Positions 28,839-36,830 of a stretch of 64,000 nt of DNA are shown here, piece by piece. The stretch spans positions 20,090 through 84,089 of the forward strand of contig NZ_BJUB01000015.1 of the NCBI RefSeq assembly GCF_007989805.1. The letters are read 5' to 3'. The position numbers and the translations under genes were made by a program. The notes below the pieces were generated by a model. That model saw nothing but the letters and a program-made list of their open reading frames with translations. It made no database searches and was not told where the DNA came from. Origin of the DNA: Cellulomonas xylanilytica (lineage in GTDB: Bacteria; Actinomycetota; Actinomycetes; Actinomycetales; Cellulomonadaceae). Numbering within the stretch: the stretch's first letter is position 1; each line of letters opens with the position of its first letter.

Positions 28839-30076
28839 GCACCCGCTCCCGCGGTGACGGGGGTGCCGGTACGGCGGGTGACGCCGAAGCGGCCTGCGAG
28901 GACGGCCACGACGACGATCAGCACGATCGGGACGACGAACCCGTACTGCAGCGAGGACGTGCTCCCGATGGCTCCGACCAGCACGCCACCGAGGACCGCG
29001 CCGACGTAGTTGAACACGTTGAGCCGCGCCACGACCGCGTCCGCGTGCCCGGGCGCGAGGTCCCCGGCCGCCGAGAAGCAGAGGGGCGCGATCACGCCGA
29101 GCCCGGCACCGGCCACCGCGAAGCCGGCCAGGCCCGCCCACGGGCCGGGGGCGAGGACGACGAGCACGAGGCCTGCCGCGCCGACGAGCGCGCCGGTCCG
29201 CAGCACGACCACGCGGCCCCACCGCCGCACGAGCGGGTCACCGGCGAGGCGGGACGCGAGCGTCGTCGTGAGGTAGGCGGCATAGCCCAGGGGCGCGAAG
29301 GACGCGGCGGCCAGCAGGACGTCGCCGAGGTAGATGGTGCTCCAGGTGGAGATCGCGGTGTCGGCGACGTAGAACGCGACGACGCCCAGCCCGAGCAGGA
29401 GGACGGCACCCCACGGCACGACGCCCTTGCCCCCACCCGAGCCGGGGACGGCCAGCGCCTCGTCGGGCGTCGCGACGCCGTCGGCACGGACCGGGATGGT
29501 GACCCGCCACCCGGCGCGAAGCACCCCCACGGCGGCGAGGACGGCGACCAGCGTCCCTGCGAGCAGCGCGACGGCGACCGGGTCGGTCGGGGTCCGACCG
29601 ACCGTGGCCGCGACGAACACGGCGCCGGCGATCCCGCCGACGGACCAGGACGCGTAGAACCCGGTGAGCAGGGACCGCCCGTACTCGCGCTGGATGGCCA
29701 CCGCCTGCATGTTGGTGCCGGCGTCGACCATGCCGAGGCCGATGCCGTACACCGCGAACCCGAGGGCGAGGACGGCGAAGACGGGCGCCACGGCGGCGAC
29801 CACGACAGCCGTGGCCACGGTCAGCAGCCCGGCGCCCAGGACGACCCGGCTGCCTCCGGCGGTCCGCGCGACGCGGTCGGCGACCACGGTGCCGACCGCG
29901 GCCATGAGGCACACACCGAGCACGACGAGGGTGACCTGCCCGTCGTCGATGCCGTACCGGTCCTTGAAGCCCTCCAGGCTGGTCAGGACGGTGGCGTACG
30001 CGAACCCCTGGCCGGCGAAGCCGGCGGAGACCGCGATGCGTGCCCGACGCGCCGGCTGCGCCGCCGGGTCGCTCAC
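28835..30076 (-). CDS. Major facilitator superfamily transporter
   Basis: 413 aa from a GTG. Twelve hydrophobic helices are visible, including ARIAVSAGFAGQGFAYATVL at the start and a cytoplasmic middle loop near residues 190-215. Loop residues such as DRVARTAGG after helix 2 fit the MFS signature position. The substrate is unknown; coupling to an amino-acid-type PLP enzyme suggests a small amine or amino acid. It overlaps the TetR gene by GTGA and the PLP-enzyme gene by ATGA, so all three are translationally coupled. Confidence 0.9.
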   Translation of the reverse strand: MSDPAAQPARRARIAVSAGFAGQGFAYATVLTSLEGFKDRYGIDDGQVTLVVLGVCLMAAVGTVVADRVARTAGGSRVVLGAGLLTVATAVVVAAVAPVFAVLALGFAVYGIGLGMVDAGTNMQAVAIQREYGRSLLTGFYASWSVGGIAGAVFVAATVGRTPTDPVAVALLAGTLVAVLAAVGVLRAGWRVTIPVRADGVATPDEALAVPGSGGGKGVVPWGAVLLLGLGVVAFYVADTAISTWSTIYLGDVLLAAASFAPLGYAAYLTTTLASRLAGDPLVRRWGRVVVLRTGALVGAAGLVLVVLAPGPWAGLAGFAVAGAGLGVIAPLCFSAAGDLAPGHADAVVARLNVFNYVGAVLGGVLVGAIGSTSSLQYGFVVPIVLIVVVAVLAGRFGVTRRTGTPVTAGAGA

Positions 30077-30708
30077 GCGGGGGTCGCGGCGGCGTCGGCG
30101 TCGACCGGGGCGGGGACGGCCATCGTGGCGAGGAACCGGCCGAAGCCCTGCAGCCCGCTGCGCGCGGCCTCGCTGTCGCCGTCGACGAGCCACGCCAGCG
30201 AGAAGCCGTCGACGACCGCGACGATCGTGCGCGCGAGGGTCCCGCGCGGCACCGACCACCCGACGTGGGCGGACCGCTCCACCAGGTTCAGGACCTGCTC
30301 GGCGGCGGCCCACTGGCCGCGGTACTGCTCGATGGCGACCTGGTTCAGCTCGCTGTGCCGCAGCGACGACGTCGTCAGCTCGTAGCTCAGCAGCTGGGGG
30401 CCCCGGGACTCCTTGATGCCGGTCCAGAGGGCGTCGATGATCCCCTCGATGACGGACTCGGGGTCTTCCTTCTCCACGGGCAGCTCGCCCAGGCTGCGTT
30501 CGAGGTTGGCCGCGGTGATGGCGTGGGCCATCGCGCGCAGGAGCTCGTCCTTGTCCTGGAAGCAGTAGTGCACGACACCCAGCGAGACTCCGGCCTCGGC
30601 GGCCACGGCGCGCACGGTGGCGGCGTCGATACCGTCCCGGCTCGCGACGGCGAGCGCAGCCTCGATGAGCTGCTCACGCCTCTCGGCCACGGGCAAGCGG
30701 TTCATCAC
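30073..30708 (-). CDS. TetR-family regulator
   Basis: 211 aa. The N-terminal helix-turn-helix (about residues 9-55) reads REQLIEAALAVASRDGIDAATVRAVAAEAGVSLGVVHYCFQDKDELL. The C-terminal ligand domain resembles the BetI-like TetR_C6 group. It heads its own operon and is divergent from the sugar-lactone oxidase. The 159-nt intergenic region contains inverted repeats suited to autoregulation and control of both directions. Confidence 0.92.
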   Translation of the reverse strand: MMNRLPVAERREQLIEAALAVASRDGIDAATVRAVAAEAGVSLGVVHYCFQDKDELLRAMAHAITAANLERSLGELPVEKEDPESVIEGIIDALWTGIKESRGPQLLSYELTTSSLRHSELNQVAIEQYRGQWAAAEQVLNLVERSAHVGWSVPRGTLARTIVAVVDGFSLAWLVDGDSEAARSGLQGFGRFLATMAVPAPVDADAAATPA

Positions 30709-30778
30709 AGGGTTCCCCTCCCTCTAGCGACGGCCCCACCGGCCGACACCGCCCGGTGGGCGAGGCCGACGCCTCCCC

Positions 30779-30825
30779 CAAGTGCACAGTTCAATAGCAC
30801 TTGTCACGATAGTCAAGGACTTGAC
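30779..30825. promoter_or_regulatory. Candidate TetR operators
   Basis: Two dyads lie in the divergent intergenic DNA. The first is CAAGTGC (30779-30785) with GCACTTG (30797-30803). The second is GTCAAG-GA-CTTGAC (30812-30825), a perfect 6+6 palindrome. A further CACTTGAC follows at 30828-30835. The repeated CTTGAC/CACTTG words suggest several subsites for the adjacent TetR regulator. Confidence 0.55.
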
Positions 30826-30867
30826 GCACTTGACTTGGACAATCGACCAGGACGACCCTTCATCATT

Positions 30868-32220
30868 ATGGGGAGACTGACGGCATCTGGCGACTGGCAG
30901 AACTGGGCGCGCACCGCGCGTGCGACGCCTCGCCGCGTGCTGCACCCCCGTGACCTGCAAGAACTCTCCTCGGCGGTGCGTTCCGGGGTGGCCGACGGCC
31001 TGCACGTGCGCGCGGTCGGGGCGGGTCATTCCTTCACCCCCGTCGCGGTCACCGACGGGGTCCACATCCGTCTGGACTCGTTGGACGCGTTCGAGCGTGT
31101 CGCTCCCCAGCCGGACGGCACGACGCACGTCACGGTCGGCGCCGGCATCCGGCTCGGAGCGTTGAACGCCCTCCTGGCGGAGCACGGCCTCGCCATGCGC
31201 AACCTCGGCGACATCGACAAGCAGTCGGTCGCCGGGGCCATCTCGACCGGCACGCACGGCACCGGCGCGAAGCTGGGCGGGCTGGCCACGCAGGTCGTCG
31301 GCGCCCGGCTGGTCACCGCCACCGGCCAGGTGGTCGAGACGTCGCCGACGCAGCAGCCGGAGCTGTTCGAGCTCGCCCGGCTCGGCCTGGGCAGCGTCGG
31401 CGTGCTCGCCGCCGTGACCCTCGAGGTGGTCCCGGCGTACCGCCTGGAGGCACGCGAGGAGCCGTGGGCGCTGGAGGAGGTCCTCGAGCAGCTGGACGGC
31501 CCCGACGGCCTCGTCGAGAGCAACGACCACTTCGAGTTCTACTGGTTCCCGCACACGCGCCGGGCGCTGACCAAGCGCAACAACCGCGTGGCCGACGACG
31601 TCGTGGTCCCCCTGCCGCGGCTGCGCGGGTGGGTCGACGACGAGCTGCTGTCCAACGCCGTGTTCTCGCTGGCCAACGGCGTCGCCACGCTGCTCCCGTC
31701 GACGACCGCGTCGATCAACGGGATCGCCGCCCGGGCCCTGTCCTCGCGCCGCTACACCGCCCCGTCGGCCGACGTGTTCGTCTCCCACCGCCGCGTGCGG
31801 TTCCGCGAGATGGAGTATGCGGTCCCGCGCGAGCACCTGGTGCAGGTGCTGCACGAGATCGACGCCTGGATCGAGTCGAGCGGCGAGCGTGTGCCGTTCC
31901 CCGTCGAGGTGCGGTTCGCCGCCGCCGACGACCTGTGGCTGTCCACCGCGCACGGCCGCGAGACCGCGTACGTCGCGGTGCACCAGTACCTGCGGCTGCC
32001 GTACGCGCGCTACTTCGCGGCCGTCGAGCGGATCGTGGCCCAGGTGGGTGGCCGGCCGCACTGGGGCAAGATGCACTGGCTCGAGGCCGAGCAGCTGGCC
32101 GCCCTGTACCCCCGCTTCGCCGACGCCCAGCGCGTCCGCGCGGAGGCCGACCCGGACGGCGTCTTCAGCAACCCGTACCTGGACCGTCTCCTGGGCCCGG
32201 GTGAGCGCCGCGCGGCGTAG
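30868..32220 (+). CDS. FAD-linked D-arabinono-1,4-lactone-oxidase-family enzyme
   Basis: 450 aa. The FAD-binding PCMH domain (about 20-190) has VRAVGAGHSFTPVAVTDG and the covalent-flavin-region IDKQSVAGAISTGTHGTG. The C-terminal ALO domain ends with the family hallmark RPHWGKMHW and NPYLDRLLG. Relatives oxidise aldono-lactones or alditols using oxygen. The His of GTHGTG may carry covalent FAD in some members. It is divergent from and probably controlled by the TetR gene. The 3' end, including the stop, lies in the first copy of a 33-bp repeat. Confidence 0.88.
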   Translation: MGRLTASGDWQNWARTARATPRRVLHPRDLQELSSAVRSGVADGLHVRAVGAGHSFTPVAVTDGVHIRLDSLDAFERVAPQPDGTTHVTVGAGIRLGALNALLAEHGLAMRNLGDIDKQSVAGAISTGTHGTGAKLGGLATQVVGARLVTATGQVVETSPTQQPELFELARLGLGSVGVLAAVTLEVVPAYRLEAREEPWALEEVLEQLDGPDGLVESNDHFEFYWFPHTRRALTKRNNRVADDVVVPLPRLRGWVDDELLSNAVFSLANGVATLLPSTTASINGIAARALSSRRYTAPSADVFVSHRRVRFREMEYAVPREHLVQVLHEIDAWIESSGERVPFPVEVRFAAADDLWLSTAHGRETAYVAVHQYLRLPYARYFAAVERIVAQVGGRPHWGKMHWLEAEQLAALYPRFADAQRVRAEADPDGVFSNPYLDRLLGPGERRAA

Positions 32221-32292
32221 CCCTGCGCGGGTAGAAGGCACAGCGCGGCGTAGCCCTGCGCGGGTAGAAGGCACAGCGCGGCGTAGCCCTGC
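32211..32292 (+). repeat. 33-bp tandem repeat across a stop codon
   Basis: Units begin CGCGGCGTAG at 32211, 32244 and 32277; the first two are complete and the third is cut at 16 bp. The first unit includes the TAG stop of the lactone-oxidase gene. Because 33 is a multiple of three, every unit carries TAG in the same frame, so the stop is repeated in phase. The repeats fill the space to the convergent LacI-type gene. Confidence 0.92.
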
Positions 32293-32298
32293 CTCGCC

Positions 32299-33312
32299 CT
32301 ACCGCCGCGCGACCGTCGAGCCGCGGATCACCAGGCGGCCCGCCACGTACTCGGTGCCCGACCCGAGCTCCACGCCGTCGAGCGCGGCGAACACCCGCTG
32401 GGCTGCAGTGCGTCCGAGCTGCTGCAGGTTGGCGTCGATGCTGGTCAGCTCGGGACGGGAGTTGGTGGTCAGCACCTCCCAGTTGTCGAACCCCATGACC
32501 GCGAGGTCGTCGGGCACGGCGCGGCGCAGGTCGCGGGCGGTGTCGAGGGCACCGCGGGCGATCTGGTCGGAGCCGCACAGGATGGCGTCGAGGTCGGGGT
32601 GCCGGGCGAGCAGCACGGCGGCGGCGTCGCGGCCCCAGCCCTCGGACCACTCGCTGAACATGACGTCGCCGACGAGGTCGAGGCCGGCGGCGTGCAGGCC
32701 GGCGCGGACGCCCTCGGCCCGGTCGCGCGCGGCGGCGTAGGCGGGCTCGCCGGTGATGTGCGCGATGCGGGTGCGTCCGCAGGCGAGCAGGTGCTCGACG
32801 GCGACGCGGCCGGCGTGCACGTTGTCGGGGGTGATCGACAGGTCGGACGGGTCGTCGGACGGCGCGTACGCGTAGACGACGGGGACGGGGATGGCGTGCC
32901 CGAGGGAGGGCCGGGGGTCGGTCTGCCGGCCGACGACGATGAGGCCGTCGACACGGCGGCTGAGCAGCGCGCGCAGGTGGTACTGCTCGCGGATGGCGTC
33001 CCCGCGGGCGTCGCAGAGGAAGACGTTGACCTGGCCGGCGCCGAACGCGTCCTCGGCGCCCATGAGGATCGGGATGACGAACCGGCCCTCGAGGTCGCTG
33101 GTGAGCAGGCCGACGGTCCCGGTGCGCCCGGCGAGCAGGCCGCGGGCGAGCGGGTTGGGGCTGAACGAGAGCTGTTCGGCGGCCTCGACGACCCGCTGCC
33201 GGGTGGTCTCCCTGACCTGGTCGCGCCCGTTCAGCGCCTTGGAGGCGGTGGCCACGGAGACGCCGGCGAGGCGCGCCACGTCGGAGAGCGTCACCGCGCG
33301 TGCCTGGGCCAC
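32299..33312 (-). CDS. LacI-family repressor of the arabinose locus
   Basis: 337 aa from a GTG with an AGGAGG site. The LacI helix-turn-helix VTLSDVARLAGVSVATASKALNG and hinge NPLARGLL are at residues 8-60. A periplasmic-binding-protein-like sugar domain follows (TGTVGLLTSDLEGRFVIP to TSIDANLQQLGR). It is divergent from the importer operon at 33605, and an operator-like dyad lies over the importer promoter. The inducer is probably an L-arabinofuranosyl sugar, from the gene set. Confidence 0.93.
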   Translation of the reverse strand: MAQARAVTLSDVARLAGVSVATASKALNGRDQVRETTRQRVVEAAEQLSFSPNPLARGLLAGRTGTVGLLTSDLEGRFVIPILMGAEDAFGAGQVNVFLCDARGDAIREQYHLRALLSRRVDGLIVVGRQTDPRPSLGHAIPVPVVYAYAPSDDPSDLSITPDNVHAGRVAVEHLLACGRTRIAHITGEPAYAAARDRAEGVRAGLHAAGLDLVGDVMFSEWSEGWGRDAAAVLLARHPDLDAILCGSDQIARGALDTARDLRRAVPDDLAVMGFDNWEVLTTNSRPELTSIDANLQQLGRTAAQRVFAALDGVELGSGTEYVAGRLVIRGSTVARR

Positions 33313-33371
33313 GGGACCACCTCCTCGGGGGCGACAGCGGTTGGTGCTCGAACTGTAACCGCCGCGACCCG

Positions 33372-33415
33372 TTGACGCGCCAGCCCCCGCCGCCCTATCT
33401 TCAGAAAACCTTTTC
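33372..33415 (+). promoter_or_regulatory. Arabinose-importer promoter and LacI-type operator
   Basis: TTGACG (33372-33377) and TATCTT (33396-33401) are separated by 18 nt, a good -35/-10 pair facing the binding-protein gene. Immediately downstream GAAAACCTTTTC (33404-33415) is an inverted repeat of GAAAA/TTTTC, like LacI-family operators. Bound repressor would block the start site. The leader to the ATG at 33605 is then about 190 nt. Confidence 0.6.
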
Positions 33416-33604
33416 GGCTCGTTTCGGGATCGGGCCGGTTCGGCGGAGGCTTCCAGGTGCGCACGTCAGCGCCGTGGAGACACCGTCCTACCGGCCGGTG
33501 CACCCCGTCCGATCTCCGGTAGCCGACAAGGGGTTTCGCCCTTGGACAGATCCCCCGAGGTGCCGACGACGGCACCCGCTCGACGAAGAGCACGAGGAGA
33601 CGAC

Positions 33605-34924
33605 ATGAGGATCATCCGCACCCGGTCGGCGGGCACCCGCCTGGCCGCCGGGCTCGCGACGGCCGGCCTGCTGGTCGGCCTGGCCGCATGCACCAGCGCC
33701 GACGACGGAGGCGGCGGCGATGCTGATGGCGGCGCGGCCGTCACCGCCGGGCCGGACGGCACCGACGACGGCACGACCCTGACGTTGTGGACCCGCGCAC
33801 CGCTGGAGGCGCAGGCCAACCTCCTCGTCGACGCGTACAACGCCTCGCACGAGAACCAGGTCGAGCTGACCGTCGTCCCCAACGACGACTACGTCGCGAA
33901 GGTCGGCGCCGCCGCCGGGTCGGACGGTCTGCCGGACCTGTTCGCCGCCGACATCGTCTACGTCCCCAACTGGGTCCAGCAGGGCCTGTTCCAGGACCTG
34001 ACCGAGCAGATCGACGGCCTGGAGTTCAAGGACTCGATCAACAAGGGCCACCTCGACGCCGGCACCGCGGACGGCAAGGAGCACGTCCTGCCGTTCGTGC
34101 TGGACCTGTCCATGCTGTTCTGGAACAAGGACCTGTTCGCGGAGGCCGGGCTGGACCCGGAGAAGGCGCCGGCCAACCTCACCGAGTACGCCGAGGCGGC
34201 CAAGGCGGTCCAGGCGCTGAACAAGCCGGACACCTACGGCACCGCGACCGGCCTCAACTGCGGCGGCTGCCTGGTCTTCACGTGGTTCCCGTCGGTGTGG
34301 GCGGACGGCGAGGAGGTCATGAGCGAGGACGGCACCGAGTCGCTGCTCGCGAGCGACACCGCCAAGGAGATCTACTCGACGTGGAAGGACCTGTGGGACT
34401 CCGGCGCGGTGCTCCCGTCGTCCGAGGACGAGGCCGGTCCGACGTGGACCGCGGGCTTCACCGAGGGCAAGGTCGGCCTGATGTTCTACCCGGCGACGCT
34501 GCTGGCGTCGACCACCGGGTTCGACGTCGGCGTGGCGGGCATCCCCGGCCCGGAGGGCGGCGCCTCGACGTTCGTCGGCGGTGACGGCATCGGCGTCTCC
34601 AAGGACTCCGAGAACGCCGCCCAGGCCTGGAACTTCCTGTCCTGGATGATGTCGGAGGACGCGCAGGTCGAGGTGCTGGCCAAGAACAACGACGTCGTCT
34701 CCCGGTCCGACCTGGCGGACAACGAGTACGCCGCCAAGGACCCCCGCCTGGTGACCATCAACGAGGTCGCCGCCGAGGGTGACACCCCCGTCGCGCTCAA
34801 CTTCCAGCAGGCGTTCAACGCCCCGAGCAGCCCGTGGCTGACGCTCGTGCGCGGGGCGGTCCTCGGCGACGGGGCGAACGTGGACGCGGACAACGACGAG
34901 ATCACCGCGGTGCTCGGGCAGTAG
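33605..34924 (+). CDS. Sugar ABC transporter substrate-binding lipoprotein
   Basis: 439 aa. The lipoprotein signal peptide ends LLVGLAAC (lipobox), followed by a Gly/Asp-rich linker. The remainder is an extracellular solute-binding protein family 1 fold, starting TTLTLWTRAPLEAQANLLVDAYN. It captures oligosaccharide at the cell surface for the two permeases that follow. The ATG at 33605 is chosen because it places the signal peptide correctly; an upstream in-frame ATG at 33542 would add a charged, non-signal segment. A stable hairpin after the gene probably keeps its transcript more abundant than the permease part. Confidence 0.95.
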   Translation: MRIIRTRSAGTRLAAGLATAGLLVGLAACTSADDGGGGDADGGAAVTAGPDGTDDGTTLTLWTRAPLEAQANLLVDAYNASHENQVELTVVPNDDYVAKVGAAAGSDGLPDLFAADIVYVPNWVQQGLFQDLTEQIDGLEFKDSINKGHLDAGTADGKEHVLPFVLDLSMLFWNKDLFAEAGLDPEKAPANLTEYAEAAKAVQALNKPDTYGTATGLNCGGCLVFTWFPSVWADGEEVMSEDGTESLLASDTAKEIYSTWKDLWDSGAVLPSSEDEAGPTWTAGFTEGKVGLMFYPATLLASTTGFDVGVAGIPGPEGGASTFVGGDGIGVSKDSENAAQAWNFLSWMMSEDAQVEVLAKNNDVVSRSDLADNEYAAKDPRLVTINEVAAEGDTPVALNFQQAFNAPSSPWLTLVRGAVLGDGANVDADNDEITAVLGQ

Positions 34925-34932
34925 CCGCTGCC

Positions 34933-34981
34933 GGTGGGGTGCCGCAGCGCTGCAGGGCACGGCGCGCAGCGGCACCCCACC
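34933..34981 (+). terminator. Intercistronic hairpin after binding-protein gene
   Basis: GGTGGGGTGCCGC (34933-34945) pairs perfectly with GCGGCACCCCACC (34969-34981). It lies between the binding-protein and first permease genes of one operon. Such hairpins attenuate or stabilise transcripts so that the binding protein is made in excess. Confidence 0.7.
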
Positions 34982-35016
34982 CCCCGTCCCCGACACACCC
35001 GCTCGAGAGGCACCCG

Positions 35017-35922
35017 ATGACGGTCCACACCGCCACCTCCCCCCGGCTGAGCAGCCGGCGCACCCGGAGCCACCGCCTGCGCGGCTGGGCGTACGCGTCC
35101 CCGACCGCCCTGTTCGTCCTCGTCCTGTTCGTCGTGCCGCTGGTCCTGGTGTTCCGGATGAGCGCGTCGAAGTGGCCGCTGCTGTCGGGCGACCAGGGGA
35201 TCAACTTCCCCGACAACTTCACCGCCGCGGTCGACAACCGGTTCTTCGTCGACTCGGTCGTGTTCACCCTGAAGTACACGATCCTGGCGACCATCCTGCT
35301 GATCGCCCTGGGTCTGGGGCTCGCGCTCATGGTGCAGGAGTCGTCGCGCTGGAAGGGCCTGCTGCGCACGTCGTTCCTGGTGCCGAGCGCCCTGGGTCTG
35401 GCGTCGGCGTCGCTGCTCTTCTACGTCCTGTACTCGCCGCTCGCCGGGCCGCTGGCACCGTTCATGGAGCGCATGGGCTGGAGCTTCCTGGGCTCCCCCG
35501 ACGCGGCCCTGGCCTCGACGCTGTTCCTCATCGTCTGGCGGTACGCGGGCTTCTACATGCTGCTCATGCTGGTCGGCCTGCAGGCCATCCCCGGCGACAT
35601 CTACGAGGCGGCCCGCATGGACGGCGCCAACCGGTGGCACACCTTCTCCAAGATCACGATCCCGCTGCTCAAGCCCACCCTCGCGCTCACCACGATCCTG
35701 TGCGTCACGGGGTCGCTGCTGGCGTTCGAGCAGTTCTACATCCTCACCAAGGGCGGTCCCGACAACAGCACGATCACCGTGGTCCAGCTCATCTACTCGG
35801 TCGCGTTCCAGGGCCAGAACGACCTGGGGGTCGCCGCGGCGCTGTCCGTGCTCGTCCTGGCCGCGCTCGTCGTCATCAACGTCGTCCAGCTCCGCGCCTT
35901 CCGCGGCTCGGACGAGAGCTGA
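35017..35922 (+). CDS. Sugar ABC transporter permease (MalF-like)
   Basis: 301 aa, six predicted helices. The first (ASPTALFVLVLFVVPLVLVF) follows a basic start. The EAA loop EAARMDGANRWHTFSKITIPLLKPT, which docks the ATPase, is complete. CUT1 family. It works with the next gene's product and probably the MsiK ATPase at 22.3 kb, as no ATPase gene is in this operon. Confidence 0.94.
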   Translation: MTVHTATSPRLSSRRTRSHRLRGWAYASPTALFVLVLFVVPLVLVFRMSASKWPLLSGDQGINFPDNFTAAVDNRFFVDSVVFTLKYTILATILLIALGLGLALMVQESSRWKGLLRTSFLVPSALGLASASLLFYVLYSPLAGPLAPFMERMGWSFLGSPDAALASTLFLIVWRYAGFYMLLMLVGLQAIPGDIYEAARMDGANRWHTFSKITIPLLKPTLALTTILCVTGSLLAFEQFYILTKGGPDNSTITVVQLIYSVAFQGQNDLGVAAALSVLVLAALVVINVVQLRAFRGSDES

Positions 35923-35933
35923 GGGGGCCGACG

Positions 35934-36830
35934 ATGACCATCGCCACCGTCCAGCACCACCCCGAGGCCGCCGCGCTCCCGCCGACCCACCGCACGGCGC
36001 CGCCCACGACGATCGCGGGTCTCGCGCTGCGCACCCCGTTCTGGGTGTTCTCCGGCGCGCTGGCCGTGATCTTCCTGTTCCCGCTCGTCTGGACGTCGGT
36101 GGCCTCCGTGTCGCCGCACCCGGGCACCGGGCAGGTGGACGGCTGGGGCTTCGGCAACTACCGGACGCTGGCCGCCTACCAGGCCGGCATCTGGCAGTAC
36201 CTGGCCAACTCCGTGTTCGTCTCCGGGCTGTGCGTGGTGCTGACCCTGCTCATCTCGACGCTCGGCGGGTACGCGTTCGCACGGTTCCGGTTCCCCGGCC
36301 GCAACGCGCTGTTCATGCTCACGCTGGCCATCCTCATGGTCCCGTACGCGACCCTGCTGATCCCGCTGTACGTGCTGCTCAACAGCATCGGCCTGCAGAA
36401 CTCGCTGGTCGGCGTGGCGCTCGTGCTGACCATGTTCCAGCTGCCGTTCTCGACGTTCATGATGCGGATCTCGTTCGAGTCGATCCCCCGGGAGCTCGAC
36501 GAGGCCGCGATGGTCGACGGCTGCTCGTCGTTCTCGGCGCTGTGGCGGGTGCTGCTGCCCGCCGTCCGCCCGGGCCTGATCACCGTCGGGCTCTTCGCGT
36601 TCCTCGCGGCCTGGAACGACTTCTTCGCGCCGCTGATCCTCATCAACGACTCCAACAAGATGACCCTCCCGCTGGCCGTGTCCAACCTGCGCGGCCAGGT
36701 GCAGGGCGTCGTCGACTACGGCGCCACCGAGGCCGGCGTCGTCGTGCTGGCGCTGCCCTGCATCGTGCTGTTCCTCCTGCTCCAACGACACTACGTACGC
36801 GGCTTCATGTCGGGTGCGCTCAAGGGATGA
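35934..36830 (+). CDS. Sugar ABC transporter permease (MalG-like)
   Basis: 298 aa, six predicted helices. The EAA loop ELDEAAMVDGCSSFSALWRVLLPAVRPG is intact, and the C-terminus HYVRGFMSGALKG is the classic MalG-type tail. It starts 11 nt after the MalF-like gene and overlaps the GH127 gene by ATGA, so import and hydrolysis genes are translationally coupled. Confidence 0.95.
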   Translation: MTIATVQHHPEAAALPPTHRTAPPTTIAGLALRTPFWVFSGALAVIFLFPLVWTSVASVSPHPGTGQVDGWGFGNYRTLAAYQAGIWQYLANSVFVSGLCVVLTLLISTLGGYAFARFRFPGRNALFMLTLAILMVPYATLLIPLYVLLNSIGLQNSLVGVALVLTMFQLPFSTFMMRISFESIPRELDEAAMVDGCSSFSALWRVLLPAVRPGLITVGLFAFLAAWNDFFAPLILINDSNKMTLPLAVSNLRGQVQGVVDYGATEAGVVVLALPCIVLFLLLQRHYVRGFMSGALKG

